A DNA stretch of 64,000 nt from Thauera sp. (GTDB taxonomy: Bacteria; Pseudomonadota; Gammaproteobacteria; Burkholderiales; Rhodocyclaceae). Shown here piece after piece: positions 14,152 through 23,327 of the stretch; the stretch's first letter is position 1; each line of letters begins with the position of its first letter. Where the stretch lies: NCBI GenBank assembly GCA_024235615.1, contig JACKMB010000002.1, positions 472,321-536,320 on the forward strand, in the 5' to 3' direction. The translations under genes and the position numbers were made by a program. The notes under the pieces were generated by a model. It was given only the letters and a program-made list of their open reading frames with translations. It was not told the DNA's origin and ran no database searches.

Positions 14152-14991
14152 ATGAGCCGACCCCGAGCTTCCGACATCCCGCCCCGCGACTTGTGGGTGG
14201 ATCATCCGCAGGGCCGCATCTTCGCCAGGGAGTGGAATCCGCCCGGGGGCGACGCGGTGGGCGCAGCGAGTCCGATCGTGCTGTTCCACGACTCGCTCGG
14301 TTGCGTCGAGCTGTGGCGCGACTTTCCTGCGGCGCTGAGCGTGGCGAGCGGGCGGCGGGTGATCGCGTACGACCGCCTCGGTTTCGGCCGCTCGGATGCG
14401 CGCGAGGCGCTTCCCGAGCTCGACTTCATCGCCGAGGAGGCACGGGTTTATTTCCCCGCGGTACGGGAGCAGCTCGGCCTGGAGCGCTTCGTGGTGTTCG
14501 GCCACAGCGTGGGCGGCGGCATGGCGGTGAATTGCGCGGCGGCGTTTGCCGGCGCTTGCGATGCCTTGATCACCGAGTCGGCGCAGGTGTTTCCCGAGGA
14601 CCTGACCCTGAGCAGCATCGCCGCGGCCAAGGGGCAGTTCGTAGACGAATCGCAGCTGCAGCGCCTCGCCCGCTATCACGGCGACAAGGCGCGCTGGGTG
14701 CTGGATGCCTGGACGGAGAGCTGGCTGCATCCCGGCTTCGCCGCCTGGTCGCTGAAGTCGGTGCTGCCACAGGTGCGTTGCCCGGTGCTGGCCATCCACG
14801 GCATGCACGACGAGTACGGCACCAGCGTGCATCCCGAGACGATCGGCGAGCTCTCGGCCGGCCCGGCGCAGGTCGCCATCCTGCCGGACACCTTCCACGT
14901 GCCGCATCGCGAGCGCCCCGAGGCGGTCATCGAGCTCGTCTGCGCTTTCCTCGAGCCGGTGCGGCGGGGCAAGGCGGCGTGTGCGTCGTGA
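14152..14991 (+). CDS. Alpha/beta-fold hydrolase
   Basis: This 279-residue protein has the alpha/beta-hydrolase layout: an oxyanion-side strand region (PIVLFHDSLGCVELW), nucleophile elbow GHSVGGGMAVN (Ser nucleophile), an acid (GMHDEYG) and catalytic His (DTFHVPHRE). It resembles haloperoxidase or esterase-type members; substrate is unknown. The frame can also start at GTG 14146; ATG 14152 is preferred, with GGAG at 14137-14140. It is divergent from the dnaJ-like gene and convergent with the tRNA genes. Confidence 0.85.
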   Translation: MSRPRASDIPPRDLWVDHPQGRIFAREWNPPGGDAVGAASPIVLFHDSLGCVELWRDFPAALSVASGRRVIAYDRLGFGRSDAREALPELDFIAEEARVYFPAVREQLGLERFVVFGHSVGGGMAVNCAAAFAGACDALITESAQVFPEDLTLSSIAAAKGQFVDESQLQRLARYHGDKARWVLDAWTESWLHPGFAAWSLKSVLPQVRCPVLAIHGMHDEYGTSVHPETIGELSAGPAQVAILPDTFHVPHRERPEAVIELVCAFLEPVRRGKAACAS

Positions 14992-15042
14992 CCGGATGCG
15001 GCGGCAGGGGCGGTGGAGGAGCGGAAAGAGGCTCCGCGAACG

Positions 15043-15075
15043 AAAAAACGCCGACCCGGTGAGGAGTCGGCGTTT
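15043..15075 (-). terminator. Rho-independent terminator of the tRNA cluster
   Basis: Read on the minus strand, AACGCCGAC, a short loop and GTCGGCGTT are followed by a run of T residues. This is a textbook intrinsic terminator placed 9 bp beyond the 3' end of the last tRNA-Arg gene. It could also act weakly on the convergent hydrolase transcript. Confidence 0.85.
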
Positions 15076-15083
15076 CCTGAATC

Positions 15084-15160
15084 TGGCGCGCCCGGAAGGA
15101 TTCGAACCTCCTACCCCCTGGTTCGTAGCCAGGTACTCTATCCAGATGAGCTACGGGCGC
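15084..15160 (-). tRNA. tRNA-Arg (anticodon ACG), copy 1
   Basis: This 77-base gene on the minus strand starts GCGCCCGTAGCTC and ends with the encoded CCA. The acceptor stem GCGCCCG pairs with CGGGCGC, the anticodon stem CTGG/CCAG encloses loop CTACGAA, giving anticodon ACG (read as ICG after deamination by TadA). The T-arm has GGTTCGAATCC. The sequence is identical to copy 2 119 bp away. Confidence 0.97.
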
Positions 15161-15202
15161 GTTGCCGAAATCGTTTAGAGCCCGACATCGGAAGGCTGTG
15201 TT

Positions 15203-15279
15203 TGGCGCGCCCGGAAGGATTCGAACCTCCTACCCCCTGGTTCGTAGCCAGGTACTCTATCCAGATGAGCTACGGGCGC
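15203..15279 (-). tRNA. tRNA-Arg (anticodon ACG), copy 2
   Basis: This gene is identical over 77 bases to the copy at 15084-15160, with anticodon ACG and an encoded CCA. It is closer to the promoter at 15306-15333 and probably leads a two-tRNA transcript that ends at the terminator at 15043-15075. Two copies suit the heavy use of CGC/CGT arginine codons in this G+C-rich genome. Confidence 0.97.
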
Positions 15280-15305
15280 TTTTTGCTGCACTGCGAAGGA
15301 GCGGG

Positions 15306-15333
15306 ATTATAACGACTGTTCCCACAACTTCAA
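15306..15333 (-). promoter_or_regulatory. Sigma-70-type promoter of the tRNA-Arg pair
   Basis: On the minus strand a TATAAT -10 (15306-15311) lies 16 bp from TTGAAG (15328-15333), a 4-of-6 match to TTGACA. It sits 27 bp upstream of tRNA-Arg copy 2. Confidence 0.7.
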
Positions 15334-15341
15334 GTTTTATT

Positions 15342-15431
<90 letters not shown>

Positions 15432-15445
15432 GCTCGAAGGTCGGC

Positions 15446-15473
15446 ATTATAGTGTTTTTTTTTTGGAAGTGAA
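15446..15473 (-). promoter_or_regulatory. Promoter of tRNA-Ser with T/A tract
   Basis: On the minus strand, TATAAT (15446-15451) is preceded at 16 bp by TTCACT (15468-15473). The spacer holds an A-tract of ten bases, rare in this G+C-rich region and likely to bend the promoter. It is placed 14 bp upstream of the tRNA. Confidence 0.65.
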
Positions 15474-15572
15474 CTGTTTTTTGCTGCCGGTCGAAACGCG
15501 ACGCCGCGTCCTCGGCGGTGGCGCCGGGCACGCGCGCGGGCATGGCCGCAGGCGCGGCAGCGATGCGCCCGT

Positions 15573-15923
15573 TCACTTGGCCTGCGGCAGCATTTCCTCG
15601 TAGGCGCGCACCGCTTCCGCCGCGTACATCAGGGCCGGGCCGCCGCCCATGTAGGTGCACACGCCCAGGGTCTCCATGATCTGCTCGCGAGTGGCGCCGA
15701 GGCGGATCAGCGCCTTGATGTGGAAGCCGATGCAGGCGTCGCAGCGTTGCGATACTGCGATCGCGAGCGCGATGAGCTCCTTCTGCAGCTCGCTCAGCGC
15801 ACCGTCCTGCAGCGAGCTCTTGGCCATCGCGCCGAAGCCGTGCATGGTCTCGGGGATTTCCTTGCGCAAGGTGGCGAGGGCCTTGGAGACGTCGCCGATG
15901 AGCTGGACGTGGGACTTGGACAT
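15573..15923 (-). CDS. AhpD-like / carboxymuconolactone decarboxylase family protein
   Basis: This 116-residue all-helical protein carries the AhpD-family core CDACIGFHIKALIRLGATREQIMETL, with the CxxC redox pair and following His seen in peroxidase-type members. Such proteins reduce peroxides or act as small thiol oxidoreductases; members with CxxC are not true decarboxylases. Length is normal for the single-domain family. It stands alone between the tRNA cluster and folE2. The natural electron donor is unknown. Confidence 0.85.
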   Translation of the reverse strand: MSKSHVQLIGDVSKALATLRKEIPETMHGFGAMAKSSLQDGALSELQKELIALAIAVSQRCDACIGFHIKALIRLGATREQIMETLGVCTYMGGGPALMYAAEAVRAYEEMLPQAK

Positions 15924-16051
15924 GATGCGTTCTCCTATTTCAGAAAACGCTTATCTTACTCCGCCGCTGCGCTCGCGGCTATTGCATTGCAGCATCGCGC
16001 GCCCGATCCATCCCGCGCCGGCGCTCGAGCGCGGGCTGTGCGGTGAGCCGC

Positions 16052-16861
16052 TCAGGCGTCGCGGCGCTTGTCGCGCTCGATCAGCGCGTAGGCGGAGTGG
16101 TTATGGATGGACTCGAAGTTCTCGGATTCGACCACGTAGGCGTCGATGCGCGGCTCGCGGTTCAGCTCCCCGGCGACGTCGCGTACCATGTCCTCGACGA
16201 ACTTGGGGTTGTCGTAGGCACGCTCGGTCACCCACTTCTCGTCGGGGCGCTTGAGCAGGCCGAAGACCTCGCACGAAGCCTGCCCCTCGACCATCTGCAC
16301 CATCTCCTCGATCCACAGGTGGTCGTTGAGCACCGCGGTGACGGTGACGTGCGAGCGCTGGTTGTGCGCGCCATAGGCCGAGATCTTCTTCGAGCATGGG
16401 CACAGGCTGGTCACCGGAACGACCACCTTCATGGTGAATCTGTACACGCCGCCCTCGCGGATGCTGCCGATGAAGCAGACCTCGTAGTCCATCAGGCTCT
16501 GCACGCCGGATACCGGGGCGGTCTTGTTGATGAAATAGGGGAAGCTCATCTCGACGTGGCCGGTCTCGGCCTCCAGGCGTTCGACCATGGTGCGCAGCAT
16601 GGGCTCGAAGTTCTCCACCGAGATCTCGCGCTCGCGACCGTTGAGGATCTCGATGAAGCGCGACATGTGGGTGCCCTTGAAGTTGTGGGGCAGGCCGACG
16701 TACATGTTGAAGCTGGCCACCGTGTGCTGCACGCCGCCGCGCTTGTCGGCGACCTTGATCGGGTGGCGGATCGACTTGATGCCGACCTTGTCGATCGCGA
16801 TCCGGCGGCTGTCGGCGCTGCTCTGCACGTCGGGGATGGCGATTGCGGTGGGGGCGTTCAT
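16052..16861 (-). CDS. folE2: GTP cyclohydrolase FolE2 (type IB)
   Basis: This 269-residue enzyme makes 7,8-dihydroneopterin triphosphate from GTP, the first step to folate and queuosine. It is the FolE2 family: the core [25 protein letters not shown] carries the metal-binding Cys and the His/Gln/Arg signature. FolE2 can work with metals other than zinc, unlike FolE. I placed the start at [13 protein letters not shown] (16861), with GGGA just upstream; the frame extends to 16921 but crosses the palindrome-proximal region. Upstream is a long palindrome (16906-16942) that fits zinc-starvation control of this gene. Confidence 0.95.
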   Translation of the reverse strand: MNAPTAIAIPDVQSSADSRRIAIDKVGIKSIRHPIKVADKRGGVQHTVASFNMYVGLPHNFKGTHMSRFIEILNGREREISVENFEPMLRTMVERLEAETGHVEMSFPYFINKTAPVSGVQSLMDYEVCFIGSIREGGVYRFTMKVVVPVTSLCPCSKKISAYGAHNQRSHVTVTAVLNDHLWIEEMVQMVEGQASCEVFGLLKRPDEKWVTERAYDNPKFVEDMVRDVAGELNREPRIDAYVVESENFESIHNHSAYALIERDKRRDA

Positions 16862-16905
16862 GGGCAGGTTCCCTGCAGATGGTCGGGGGATGGGCGCGCC
16901 GGAAC

Positions 16906-16942
16906 CGGCAGCGAAGTGCAATTGTGTTGCACTTCGCTGCCG
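16906..16942. promoter_or_regulatory. 37-bp palindrome upstream of folE2, candidate Zur operator
   Basis: Two perfect 16-bp arms (CGGCAGCGAAGTGCAA and its reverse complement) flank TTGTG. The inner 23 bases, starting GAAGTGCAA and ending TTGCACTTC, share the outer GAA..TTC and TG..CA pairs and overall length with the gammaproteobacterial Zur box. It lies 45 bp upstream of folE2, a gene commonly controlled by Zur. A terminator for dxs is the alternative, but no T-run follows on the minus strand. Confidence 0.55.
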
Positions 16943-16967
16943 ATCTTAACTTTCCCGACAAAAATGC

Positions 16968-18836
16968 TCAAGCTTTAGGCGCAGCCCCGGTTGCGCGCTC
17001 GATGCTGGCGAGGATGCCGGCCCGGTCCAGTCCGACCGAGGCGAGCAGCTGCCCCTGGTCGCCGTGGTCGATGAAGTGGTCGGGGAGGCCGAGGCGCAGC
17101 ACGCGCGGGCGCGCGGCGAGGCTGTCGAGGACGCGCGCGACCTCGGCTCCGGCGCCGCCGATCACCGCGCTTTCCTCCAGGGTCACGATGAGCTCGTGGC
17201 TGGCGGCGAGCTCGGCGACCAGCTCGGCGTCGAGCGGCTTGACGAAGCGCATGTTGGCCACGGTGGCATCGAGCGTCTCGGCGACTTCGCGCGCCACCCC
17301 AAGCAGGCTGCCGAAGGCGAGCAGGGCGATGCCGCGGCCGTGGCGCACGACCTCCCCCTTGCCGATCGGCAGGGCGCGCATCTGCGCCTGCGGCACGGTA
17401 CCGTTGCCACCACCGCGCGGGTAGCGCACCGCGCTCGGGCCGGGGTGCTGCACCGCGGTGTAGAGCATCTGGCGGCACTCGTCCTCGTCGGTGGGCGCCA
17501 TCACCACCAGGTTGGGGACACAGGCCAGGAAGGAGAGGTCGAAGGCGCCGTGGTGGGTCGCGCCGTCGGCGCCCACCAGGCCGCCGCGGTCGATCGCGAA
17601 CACGACCGGAAGGTTCTGCAGCGCGACGTCGTGGATGAGCTGGTCGTAGGCGCGCTGCAGGAAGGTCGAGTAGATCGCCACCACCGGCACGAAGCCTTCG
17701 CAGGCCAGGCCTGCGGCGAAGGTCACCGCGTGCTGCTCGGCGATGCCGACGTCGAAGTAACGCTCGGGGAACTCCTGCGCGAAGCGCACCAGGCCGGAGC
17801 CCTCGCGCATTGCCGGGGTGATGCCGACGATGCGTGGGTCGGCCTTGGCCATGTCGCACAGCCAGTCGCCGAACACCTGGGTGTAGGTGAGCTTGCCACC
17901 GCTCTTGCCGGCCTGGATGCCGGCGGTGTGATCGAACTTGGAGACGCCGTGGTAGAGCACCGGGTCGGCCTCGGCGAGCTTGTAGCCCTGGCCCTTGCGG
18001 GTGATCACGTGGAGGAACTGCGGCCCCTTGAGCTTGCGGAGGTTCTGCAGCGTGGGGATGAGCGCGTCGAGGTCGTGGCCGTCGATCGGGCCGTAGTAAT
18101 GAAAGCCGAACTCCTCGAACAGCGTGCCTGGCCCGATCATGCCCTTGGCGTACTCCTCGACCTTGCGCGCGAGTTCGGCCACTGGCGGCGCCACGCCCAG
18201 CACCTTCTCGCCGACACGGCGCGCGGTGTTGTAGGTCGAGCCCGACATCATGCGGGCGAGGATCTTGGTGAGCGCCCCGACCGGTGGCGAGATCGACATC
18301 TCGTTGTCGTTGAGGATCACCAGCAGGTTGAGGTTCTCCATGTCGCCGGCGTTGTTGAGAGCCTCGAAGGCCATGCCGGCGGACATCGCGCCGTCACCGA
18401 TCACCGCGATCGCGTGGCGGTCCTCGGCACGCGCGCGCGCCGCGACCGCCATGCCGAGCGCCGCTGAGATCGAGGTGGAGGAGTGCGCGGTGCCGAAGGT
18501 GTCGTACTCGCTCTCGCTGCGGCGCGGAAAACCGGAGATGCCGCCGAAGTGGCGCAGTCCGCTCATCGCCTCGCGGCGGCCGGTGAGCACCTTGTGGCCG
18601 TAGGTCTGGTGGCCGACGTCCCACACGATGCGGTCGTACGGGGTGTTGAAGACGTGGTGCAGCGCGATCGTCAGCTCTACCGTGCCGAGGTTGGAGGACA
18701 GGTGGCCGCCGGTCTTCGATACCGACTCGATCAGGAAGGCGCGCAATTCCGTGGCGAGGGCGCCGAGTTCGCGGCGATCGAGTGCACGCACATCGGCGGG
18801 GCAGCCGATGCGTTCCAGGTTCGGGTAGGGGGCCAT
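16968..18836 (-). CDS. dxs: 1-deoxy-D-xylulose-5-phosphate synthase
   Basis: This 622-residue thiamine-diphosphate enzyme joins pyruvate and glyceraldehyde-3-phosphate in the first step of the MEP isoprenoid pathway. It shows [15 protein letters not shown], the TPP/Mg site [18 protein letters not shown], the transketolase pyrimidine domain ([16 protein letters not shown]) and the C-terminal domain. I chose [11 protein letters not shown] at 18836; the open frame reaches further upstream but family homology starts here. It lies 49 bp downstream of ispA, so xseB-ispA-dxs form the usual isoprenoid operon. Confidence 0.97.
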   Translation of the reverse strand: MAPYPNLERIGCPADVRALDRRELGALATELRAFLIESVSKTGGHLSSNLGTVELTIALHHVFNTPYDRIVWDVGHQTYGHKVLTGRREAMSGLRHFGGISGFPRRSESEYDTFGTAHSSTSISAALGMAVAARARAEDRHAIAVIGDGAMSAGMAFEALNNAGDMENLNLLVILNDNEMSISPPVGALTKILARMMSGSTYNTARRVGEKVLGVAPPVAELARKVEEYAKGMIGPGTLFEEFGFHYYGPIDGHDLDALIPTLQNLRKLKGPQFLHVITRKGQGYKLAEADPVLYHGVSKFDHTAGIQAGKSGGKLTYTQVFGDWLCDMAKADPRIVGITPAMREGSGLVRFAQEFPERYFDVGIAEQHAVTFAAGLACEGFVPVVAIYSTFLQRAYDQLIHDVALQNLPVVFAIDRGGLVGADGATHHGAFDLSFLACVPNLVVMAPTDEDECRQMLYTAVQHPGPSAVRYPRGGGNGTVPQAQMRALPIGKGEVVRHGRGIALLAFGSLLGVAREVAETLDATVANMRFVKPLDAELVAELAASHELIVTLEESAVIGGAGAEVARVLDSLAARPRVLRLGLPDHFIDHGDQGQLLASVGLDRAGILASIERATGAAPKA

Positions 18837-18885
18837 GGGGGGATCCGGCTTTCGGGTTGTTCTTGGGGGCCGTCGTCGGGCGTGA

Positions 18886-19794
18886 TCAGAAGGCGCGGTG
18901 CACGATGTAGTCCGCCAGCTGCTCCAGGCGCAGCGCGCGCGCGCCGAAGGGGCGCAGGCTGGCGCGGGCGTCATCGAGCATCTCCTCGGCGAGCCGGCGC
19001 GCGTCGACGAGGCCGAGCAGGCTCACATAGGTCGGCTTGTCGTTGTCGGCGTCCTTGCCGGCGGTCTTGCCCAGCGTCGCGGTGTCTGCCTCGGCGTCGA
19101 GGAGGTCGTCGACCACCTGGAAGAGCAGGCCGACGACCTTGGCGTAGTGGTCCAGGCGCTCGAGCTCGCCGGCATCCAGCGCCGCGCCGGCGCGTGCGCC
19201 GAGCAGCACCGCCGCGCGGATCAGCGCGCCGGTCTTGTGGATGTGCATGAACTCCAGCTCTTCGCGCCCCAGCCGCTTGCCCACCGCAGCGAGGTCGATC
19301 GCCTGGCCGCCGGCCATGCCGCGCGAGCCGGAGGCGACGGCGAGCTGGTTCAGCATCGCGAGCTGGTTCGCCGGCTCGGTGCCGAGCGGACGCTCGGCGA
19401 GAACCTGGAAGGCCAGCGTCTGCAGCGCGTCGCCCGCGAGCAGGGCGGTGGCCTCGTCGAACTCGACATGCACGGTGGGTTTACCGCGGCGCAGCACGTC
19501 ATCGTCCATGCACGGAAGGTCGTCGTGCACCAGCGAATAGGCGTGGATCAGCTCGACCGCGCAGGCGATGCGGTCGAGGTCCTCGGCCGCGGCACCGGCG
19601 AGTGCGCCGGCCGCATGCGCGAGCAGCGGGCGCACGCGCTTGCCGCCACCGAGCACCGCATAGCGCATCGCCTCGTGCAGGCGCTGCGGAGCCACCGCGG
19701 GGTCGGGCAGCACGCCGGCGAGCGCGACCTCGGTGCGCTGCTGGATCTGAGCCGTCCATTCGGAGAAGGAGGGGAGCTTGCTGTCTGCGTTCAT
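18886..19794 (-). CDS. ispA: Farnesyl diphosphate synthase (polyprenyl synthetase family)
   Basis: This 302-residue enzyme condenses IPP with DMAPP and GPP to make FPP. The first Asp-rich motif is DDLPCMDDD and the second is [23 protein letters not shown] binds IPP. The length and the small residues preceding the first motif fit FPP rather than long-chain synthase. It overlaps xseB by 4 bp and precedes dxs, a conserved order. Confidence 0.96.
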   Translation of the reverse strand: MNADSKLPSFSEWTAQIQQRTEVALAGVLPDPAVAPQRLHEAMRYAVLGGGKRVRPLLAHAAGALAGAAAEDLDRIACAVELIHAYSLVHDDLPCMDDDVLRRGKPTVHVEFDEATALLAGDALQTLAFQVLAERPLGTEPANQLAMLNQLAVASGSRGMAGGQAIDLAAVGKRLGREELEFMHIHKTGALIRAAVLLGARAGAALDAGELERLDHYAKVVGLLFQVVDDLLDAEADTATLGKTAGKDADNDKPTYVSLLGLVDARRLAEEMLDDARASLRPFGARALRLEQLADYIVHRAF

Positions 19795-20045
19795 GCGCCT
19801 GCCTGGTCGCCGTCACGGCTCGAATCGGTCGGGAAATCGGTGAGGCCGTCGCCTTCGAGCATGCGCACGCGCTGCTCGGCGTCGCCGAGCGTGGCCTGGC
19901 AGTGGCGCAGCAGGCCGACGCCGCGCTGGTAGCGCGCGAGGGCATCCTCGAGCGGTAGATTGCCGGATTCCATTTCCTGGACGATGGCCTCGAGCTCGGA
20001 GACCGCCGCTTCGAACGACTTGGGGGAGGATGCCGACTTTGGCAT
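19791..20045 (-). CDS. xseB: Exodeoxyribonuclease VII small subunit
   Basis: This 84-residue subunit pairs with XseA to degrade single-stranded DNA to acid-insoluble fragments. The family pattern SFEAAVSELEAIVQEMESGNLPLEDALARYQRGVGLLRHCQ is complete up to the helical hairpin, with a variable acidic C-terminus. It heads the xseB-ispA-dxs operon. Confidence 0.95.
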   Translation of the reverse strand: MPKSASSPKSFEAAVSELEAIVQEMESGNLPLEDALARYQRGVGLLRHCQATLGDAEQRVRMLEGDGLTDFPTDSSRDGDQAGA

Positions 20046-20171
20046 GGATCAATATCTGGCGCGGCAAAAGCGGGAAAATAACCGAAGGCGGGTATGGCGG
20101 TCAAACAGGGGCTGCCTTACACTAAACCCTTTATTTTTCCGGATTTCTTGTCCGCAAGAGGAGGTTCGGGG

Positions 20172-21278
20172 ATGTCCGACATCGCTTCCAAGGCTCAACT
20201 GGCCCAGGCTGCCTCCCAGCTGCCTGTCTCGTGGTACTTCGACCAGAAGGTTTTCGAACTGGAGAAAAAGCTCCTCTTCGATGCCGGGCCGGGGTACGTC
20301 GGCCATGAGCTGATGGTTCCCGAGGTCGGCAACTACCGTTCGCTCGAGTGGCTGGACCATTCCAAGCTGCTGTTCCGCACCGAGGCGGGCGTCCATCAGA
20401 TGTCCAACGTCTGCCGCCATCGCCAGGCCATCATGCTGCAGGGCAGCGGCACCACCAAGCACGTGGTGTGCCCGGTGCACCGGTGGACCTACGACCGCCA
20501 GGGCAATCTGCTCGGTGCGCCGCACTTTCCCGAGAAGCCCTGCCTGGGCCTCAGGCGCGACGAGCTCGAGCGCTGGAACGGCCTGCTCTTCAAGGGGCCG
20601 CGCTCGGCCGGCGCCGACCTCGCCGGCATGCAGGTGGCGGGCGAGCTCGACTTCTCGGGCTACAAGCTCGACAAGGTCGAGATCCACCACTGCAACTACA
20701 ACTGGAAGACCTTCATCGAGGTCTATCTGGAGGACTATCACGTCGTTCCCTTCCACCCCGGATTGGGCAACTTCGTGACCTGCAAGGACCTGACCTGGCA
20801 ATTCGGCGACTGGTATTCGGTGCAGAAGGTGGGTATCACCTCGCTCGCCAAGCCGGGCTCGGCGACCTACGCCAAGTGGCACAAGGCCGTGCTCGACTAC
20901 TACGGCGAGAAGAGGCCCACGCACGGTGCGATCTGGCTGACCTACTACCCCAACATCATGGTCGAGTGGTACCCGCACGTGCTGGTGGTGAGCACGCTGA
21001 TCCCGACCGATATCGACAGGACGACCAACGTGGTCGAGTTCTACTACCCCGAGGACATCGCCGAGTTCGAGCGCGAGTTCGTCGACGCCGAGCAGGCCGC
21101 CTACATGGAGACGGCGATCGAGGATGACGAGATCGGCGAGCGCATGGACCGCGGGCGCAGGGCGCTGATGAAGGAAGGGCGCAACGAGGTCGGCCCCTAC
21201 CAGTCGCCCTTCGAGGACGGCATGCAGCACTTCCACGAGTTCTACCGCCGCATCATGGAGCCTCACATCGGCGGGTGA
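20172..21278 (+). CDS. Rieske-type aromatic ring-hydroxylating oxygenase, alpha subunit-like
   Basis: This 368-residue oxygenase has an N-terminal Rieske [2Fe-2S] domain (CRHRQ and CPVHRW, the Cys-x-His/Cys-x-x-His pattern) and a mononuclear iron site in NWKTFIEVYLEDYHVVPFHP (two His) with a later carboxylate. Single-component members of this clade include choline- and carnitine-type demethylases and other small-substrate oxygenases; the substrate is not readable here. I used ATG 20172, preceded by AGGAGG, rather than 20094. It is divergent from xseB. No reductase or beta subunit gene is adjacent. Confidence 0.88.
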   Translation: MSDIASKAQLAQAASQLPVSWYFDQKVFELEKKLLFDAGPGYVGHELMVPEVGNYRSLEWLDHSKLLFRTEAGVHQMSNVCRHRQAIMLQGSGTTKHVVCPVHRWTYDRQGNLLGAPHFPEKPCLGLRRDELERWNGLLFKGPRSAGADLAGMQVAGELDFSGYKLDKVEIHHCNYNWKTFIEVYLEDYHVVPFHPGLGNFVTCKDLTWQFGDWYSVQKVGITSLAKPGSATYAKWHKAVLDYYGEKRPTHGAIWLTYYPNIMVEWYPHVLVVSTLIPTDIDRTTNVVEFYYPEDIAEFEREFVDAEQAAYMETAIEDDEIGERMDRGRRALMKEGRNEVGPYQSPFEDGMQHFHEFYRRIMEPHIGG

Positions 21279-21291
21279 GGCGAAGCGGCTG

Positions 21292-21365
21292 CGTTCGCGC
21301 CTTCCTGCCCTCCTACAGAACCGCTTGCGTTTGGGGTGGGATGTAGGAGCGGCGGAAGTCGCGAA
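21292..21365. repeat. Inverted pair of REP-like elements
   Basis: A leftward element ending CTCCTACAG and a rightward element GTAGGAGCGGCGG face each other downstream of the Rieske gene. Both belong to the GTAGGAGC family found at several other gaps in this window. They lie in the convergent space before ispH. Confidence 0.7.
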
Positions 21366-21393
21366 TCCGGTCGTCGCGAGGTGGGCGCACGCC

Positions 21394-22332
21394 TCAGCGC
21401 GCGTCCTGCAGTTCCTTCGGCAGCGCGAAGGTCACGCGCTCGGGCACGCCGTCGAGGTTGCGCACCTTGCCGCCGCTCAACTCTTCCAGGCGGGCGATCA
21501 CCTCTGCAACCAGCACCTCCGGCGCCGACGCGCCCGCGGTGACGCCGACGCGGCGCTTGCCCTCGATCCAGGCGGGGTCGATGCCGTCGGCGTTGTCGAT
21601 CAGGTAGGCGGGCACGCCGCGCAGTTCGGCGACCTCGCGCAGGCGGTTGGAGTTGGAGCTGTTCTTGGAGCCGACCACGAACACCACGTCGGCGTGCGGG
21701 GTCATGAACTTCACCGCGTCCTGGCGGTTCTGCGTGGCGTAGCAGATGTCGTCCTTCTTCGGCCCGACGATGCGGGGGAAGCGGGCACGCAGCGCGTCCA
21801 CGATCGCCGCCGCGTCATCCACCGACAGCGTGGTCTGGGTCACGTAGGCGAGCTGATCGGGGTCGGAAACCTGCAGTGCGGCGACGTCGGCCGGGGTCTC
21901 GACCAGATGGATGCCGCCATCGACCTGGCCCATGGTGCCCTCGACCTCGGGGTGGCCCTTGTGGCCGATCATGACGATCTCCTTGCCCTGGTCGCGCATC
22001 CGCGCCACCTCGACATGGACCTTGGTGACCAGTGGGCAGGTGGCATCGAACACGCGCAGGCCGCGGCGCTCGGCTTCCTCGCGCACCGCCAGCGAGACGC
22101 CGTGGGCGGAAAAGATCACCGTGTTGCCGGCGGGCACCTCGTCGAGCTCGTCGACGAAGATCGCGCCCTTGGCGCGCAGGTCGTCGACGACGAACTTGTT
22201 GTGCACGACCTCGTGGCGCACGTAGATCGGCGCGCCGTAGCGCTTGAGTGCGCGCTCCACGATTTCGATCGCACGCTCGACGCCGGCGCAGAAGCCGCGC
22301 GGATTGGCGAGCAGGATTTCCTTGTCGTTCAT
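21394..22332 (-). CDS. ispH: 4-hydroxy-3-methylbut-2-enyl diphosphate reductase
   Basis: This 312-residue [4Fe-4S] enzyme makes IPP and DMAPP in the last step of the MEP pathway. Cluster cysteines occur in [23 protein letters not shown] and [12 protein letters not shown], and the substrate/proton motif [14 protein letters not shown] is intact. It complements dxs and ispA in the same window. It follows the ileS-lspA-fkpB group, the usual proteobacterial order. Confidence 0.97.
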   Translation of the reverse strand: MNDKEILLANPRGFCAGVERAIEIVERALKRYGAPIYVRHEVVHNKFVVDDLRAKGAIFVDELDEVPAGNTVIFSAHGVSLAVREEAERRGLRVFDATCPLVTKVHVEVARMRDQGKEIVMIGHKGHPEVEGTMGQVDGGIHLVETPADVAALQVSDPDQLAYVTQTTLSVDDAAAIVDALRARFPRIVGPKKDDICYATQNRQDAVKFMTPHADVVFVVGSKNSSNSNRLREVAELRGVPAYLIDNADGIDPAWIEGKRRVGVTAGASAPEVLVAEVIARLEELSGGKVRNLDGVPERVTFALPKELQDAR

Positions 22333-22364
22333 CTTTTTTCTCTGTGGGGTGTCGCGGGTGGCGT

Positions 22365-22793
22365 TCAGGAGATCCCGATCACCTGCACCTCGAAGCGGAT
22401 CGCCTTGCCCGCCAGCGGGTGGTTGAAGTCGATCAGCGCCGACTCGGCGTCGATCTCGCGCACCAGGCCGGAGTAGCGCGAGCCGTCGGGGGCGGTGAAC
22501 TCCATGATGCTCATGGCTTCGATCTCTTCTTCGGGCATGTGTTCGCGCTTCACGCGCTCGACGAGTTCGTCGCGATAGGGGCCGAAGGCTTCGTCGGCGG
22601 CGAGCTCGAAGACATGGTGGGTGCCGGGCATGAGGCCGATCAGCAGGCGCTCCATGGCGGGCAGCATTTCGCCCGCGCCGAGCTGCAGCGTGGCCGGAGT
22701 GGCGTTGAAGGTGCTGATCAGCGGCTGTCCGCTCGGCAGCGAGATGCGGTAGTGCAGGGTGACGAGGCTGTTGGCCTGGATCGCTTCGCTCAA
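22365..22793 (-). CDS. fkpB: FKBP-type peptidyl-prolyl isomerase (SlpA/FkpB)
   Basis: This 142-residue proline isomerase and chaperone of the SlyD/SlpA type begins [17 protein letters not shown] and contains [17 protein letters not shown] and the insert-in-flap region. No ATG precedes it. The start is TTG 22793, overlapping the lspA stop as TTGA, with GGAG upstream. It has no metal-binding His-rich tail, unlike SlyD. The lspA-fkpB-ispH order is conserved. Confidence 0.9.
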   Translation of the reverse strand: MSEAIQANSLVTLHYRISLPSGQPLISTFNATPATLQLGAGEMLPAMERLLIGLMPGTHHVFELAADEAFGPYRDELVERVKREHMPEEEIEAMSIMEFTAPDGSRYSGLVREIDAESALIDFNHPLAGKAIRFEVQVIGIS

Positions 22794-23314
22794 GATGGTG
22801 CTCCGGGTCGGGGCTGGTCGCCTGTGGAGGGGCCGAAAAGCTGGCCCCACAGCATCATCACGACGCCCACGGTGATGGCCGAGTCGGCCAGGTTGAACGC
22901 CGGCCAGCTCCAGCCGGCGTAGTGGAAGTGCAGGAAGTCCACGACCGCGCCGTGCACGATGCGGTCGTAGACGTTGCCGAGCGCGCCGCCGATGATCAGC
23001 GCGAAGGCCGCCGGCAGCAGCTTCTCATGGCGGTGGTGGTGCATCAGCGCGAGCAGCCAGGCGCTGATGGCGAGCGCCAGCACGGTGAAGAACCAGCGTT
23101 GCCAGCCGCTGTGCTCGGCGAGGAAGCTGAACGCCGCGCCGGTGTTGTACACCAGCACCAGGTCGAAGAAACCCGTCACCGGGATCATCTCGCCGCGGTG
23201 CAGGTTCGCCAGCACGAGCTGCTTGGTGACCTGGTCGAGCACGCCGACCAGCACGGCGAGCACCAGCCACGGCAGCATCAGCGCGAGCGCATTGCGCGGC
23301 GCAGGAGAGCTCAT
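22790..23314 (-). CDS. lspA: Lipoprotein signal peptidase (signal peptidase II)
   Basis: This 174-residue membrane aspartic protease cleaves prolipoprotein signal peptides. Four membrane helices are visible ([20 protein letters not shown] first). The catalytic pair sits in [15 protein letters not shown] and [13 protein letters not shown] chose ATG 23314 because GAGG precedes it; 23335 is an alternative giving seven more residues. It follows ileS by 13 bp, the normal arrangement. Confidence 0.95.
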   Translation of the reverse strand: MSSPAPRNALALMLPWLVLAVLVGVLDQVTKQLVLANLHRGEMIPVTGFFDLVLVYNTGAAFSFLAEHSGWQRWFFTVLALAISAWLLALMHHHRHEKLLPAAFALIIGGALGNVYDRIVHGAVVDFLHFHYAGWSWPAFNLADSAITVGVVMMLWGQLFGPSTGDQPRPGAPS

Positions 23315-23327
23315 CGTCGCGGCTGCC

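Noticed and set aside
15084-15279. Two identical 77-base blocks considered as a mobile repeat
   Set aside because: They fold as tRNA-Arg(ACG) genes with encoded CCA; duplication of a tRNA is ordinary.
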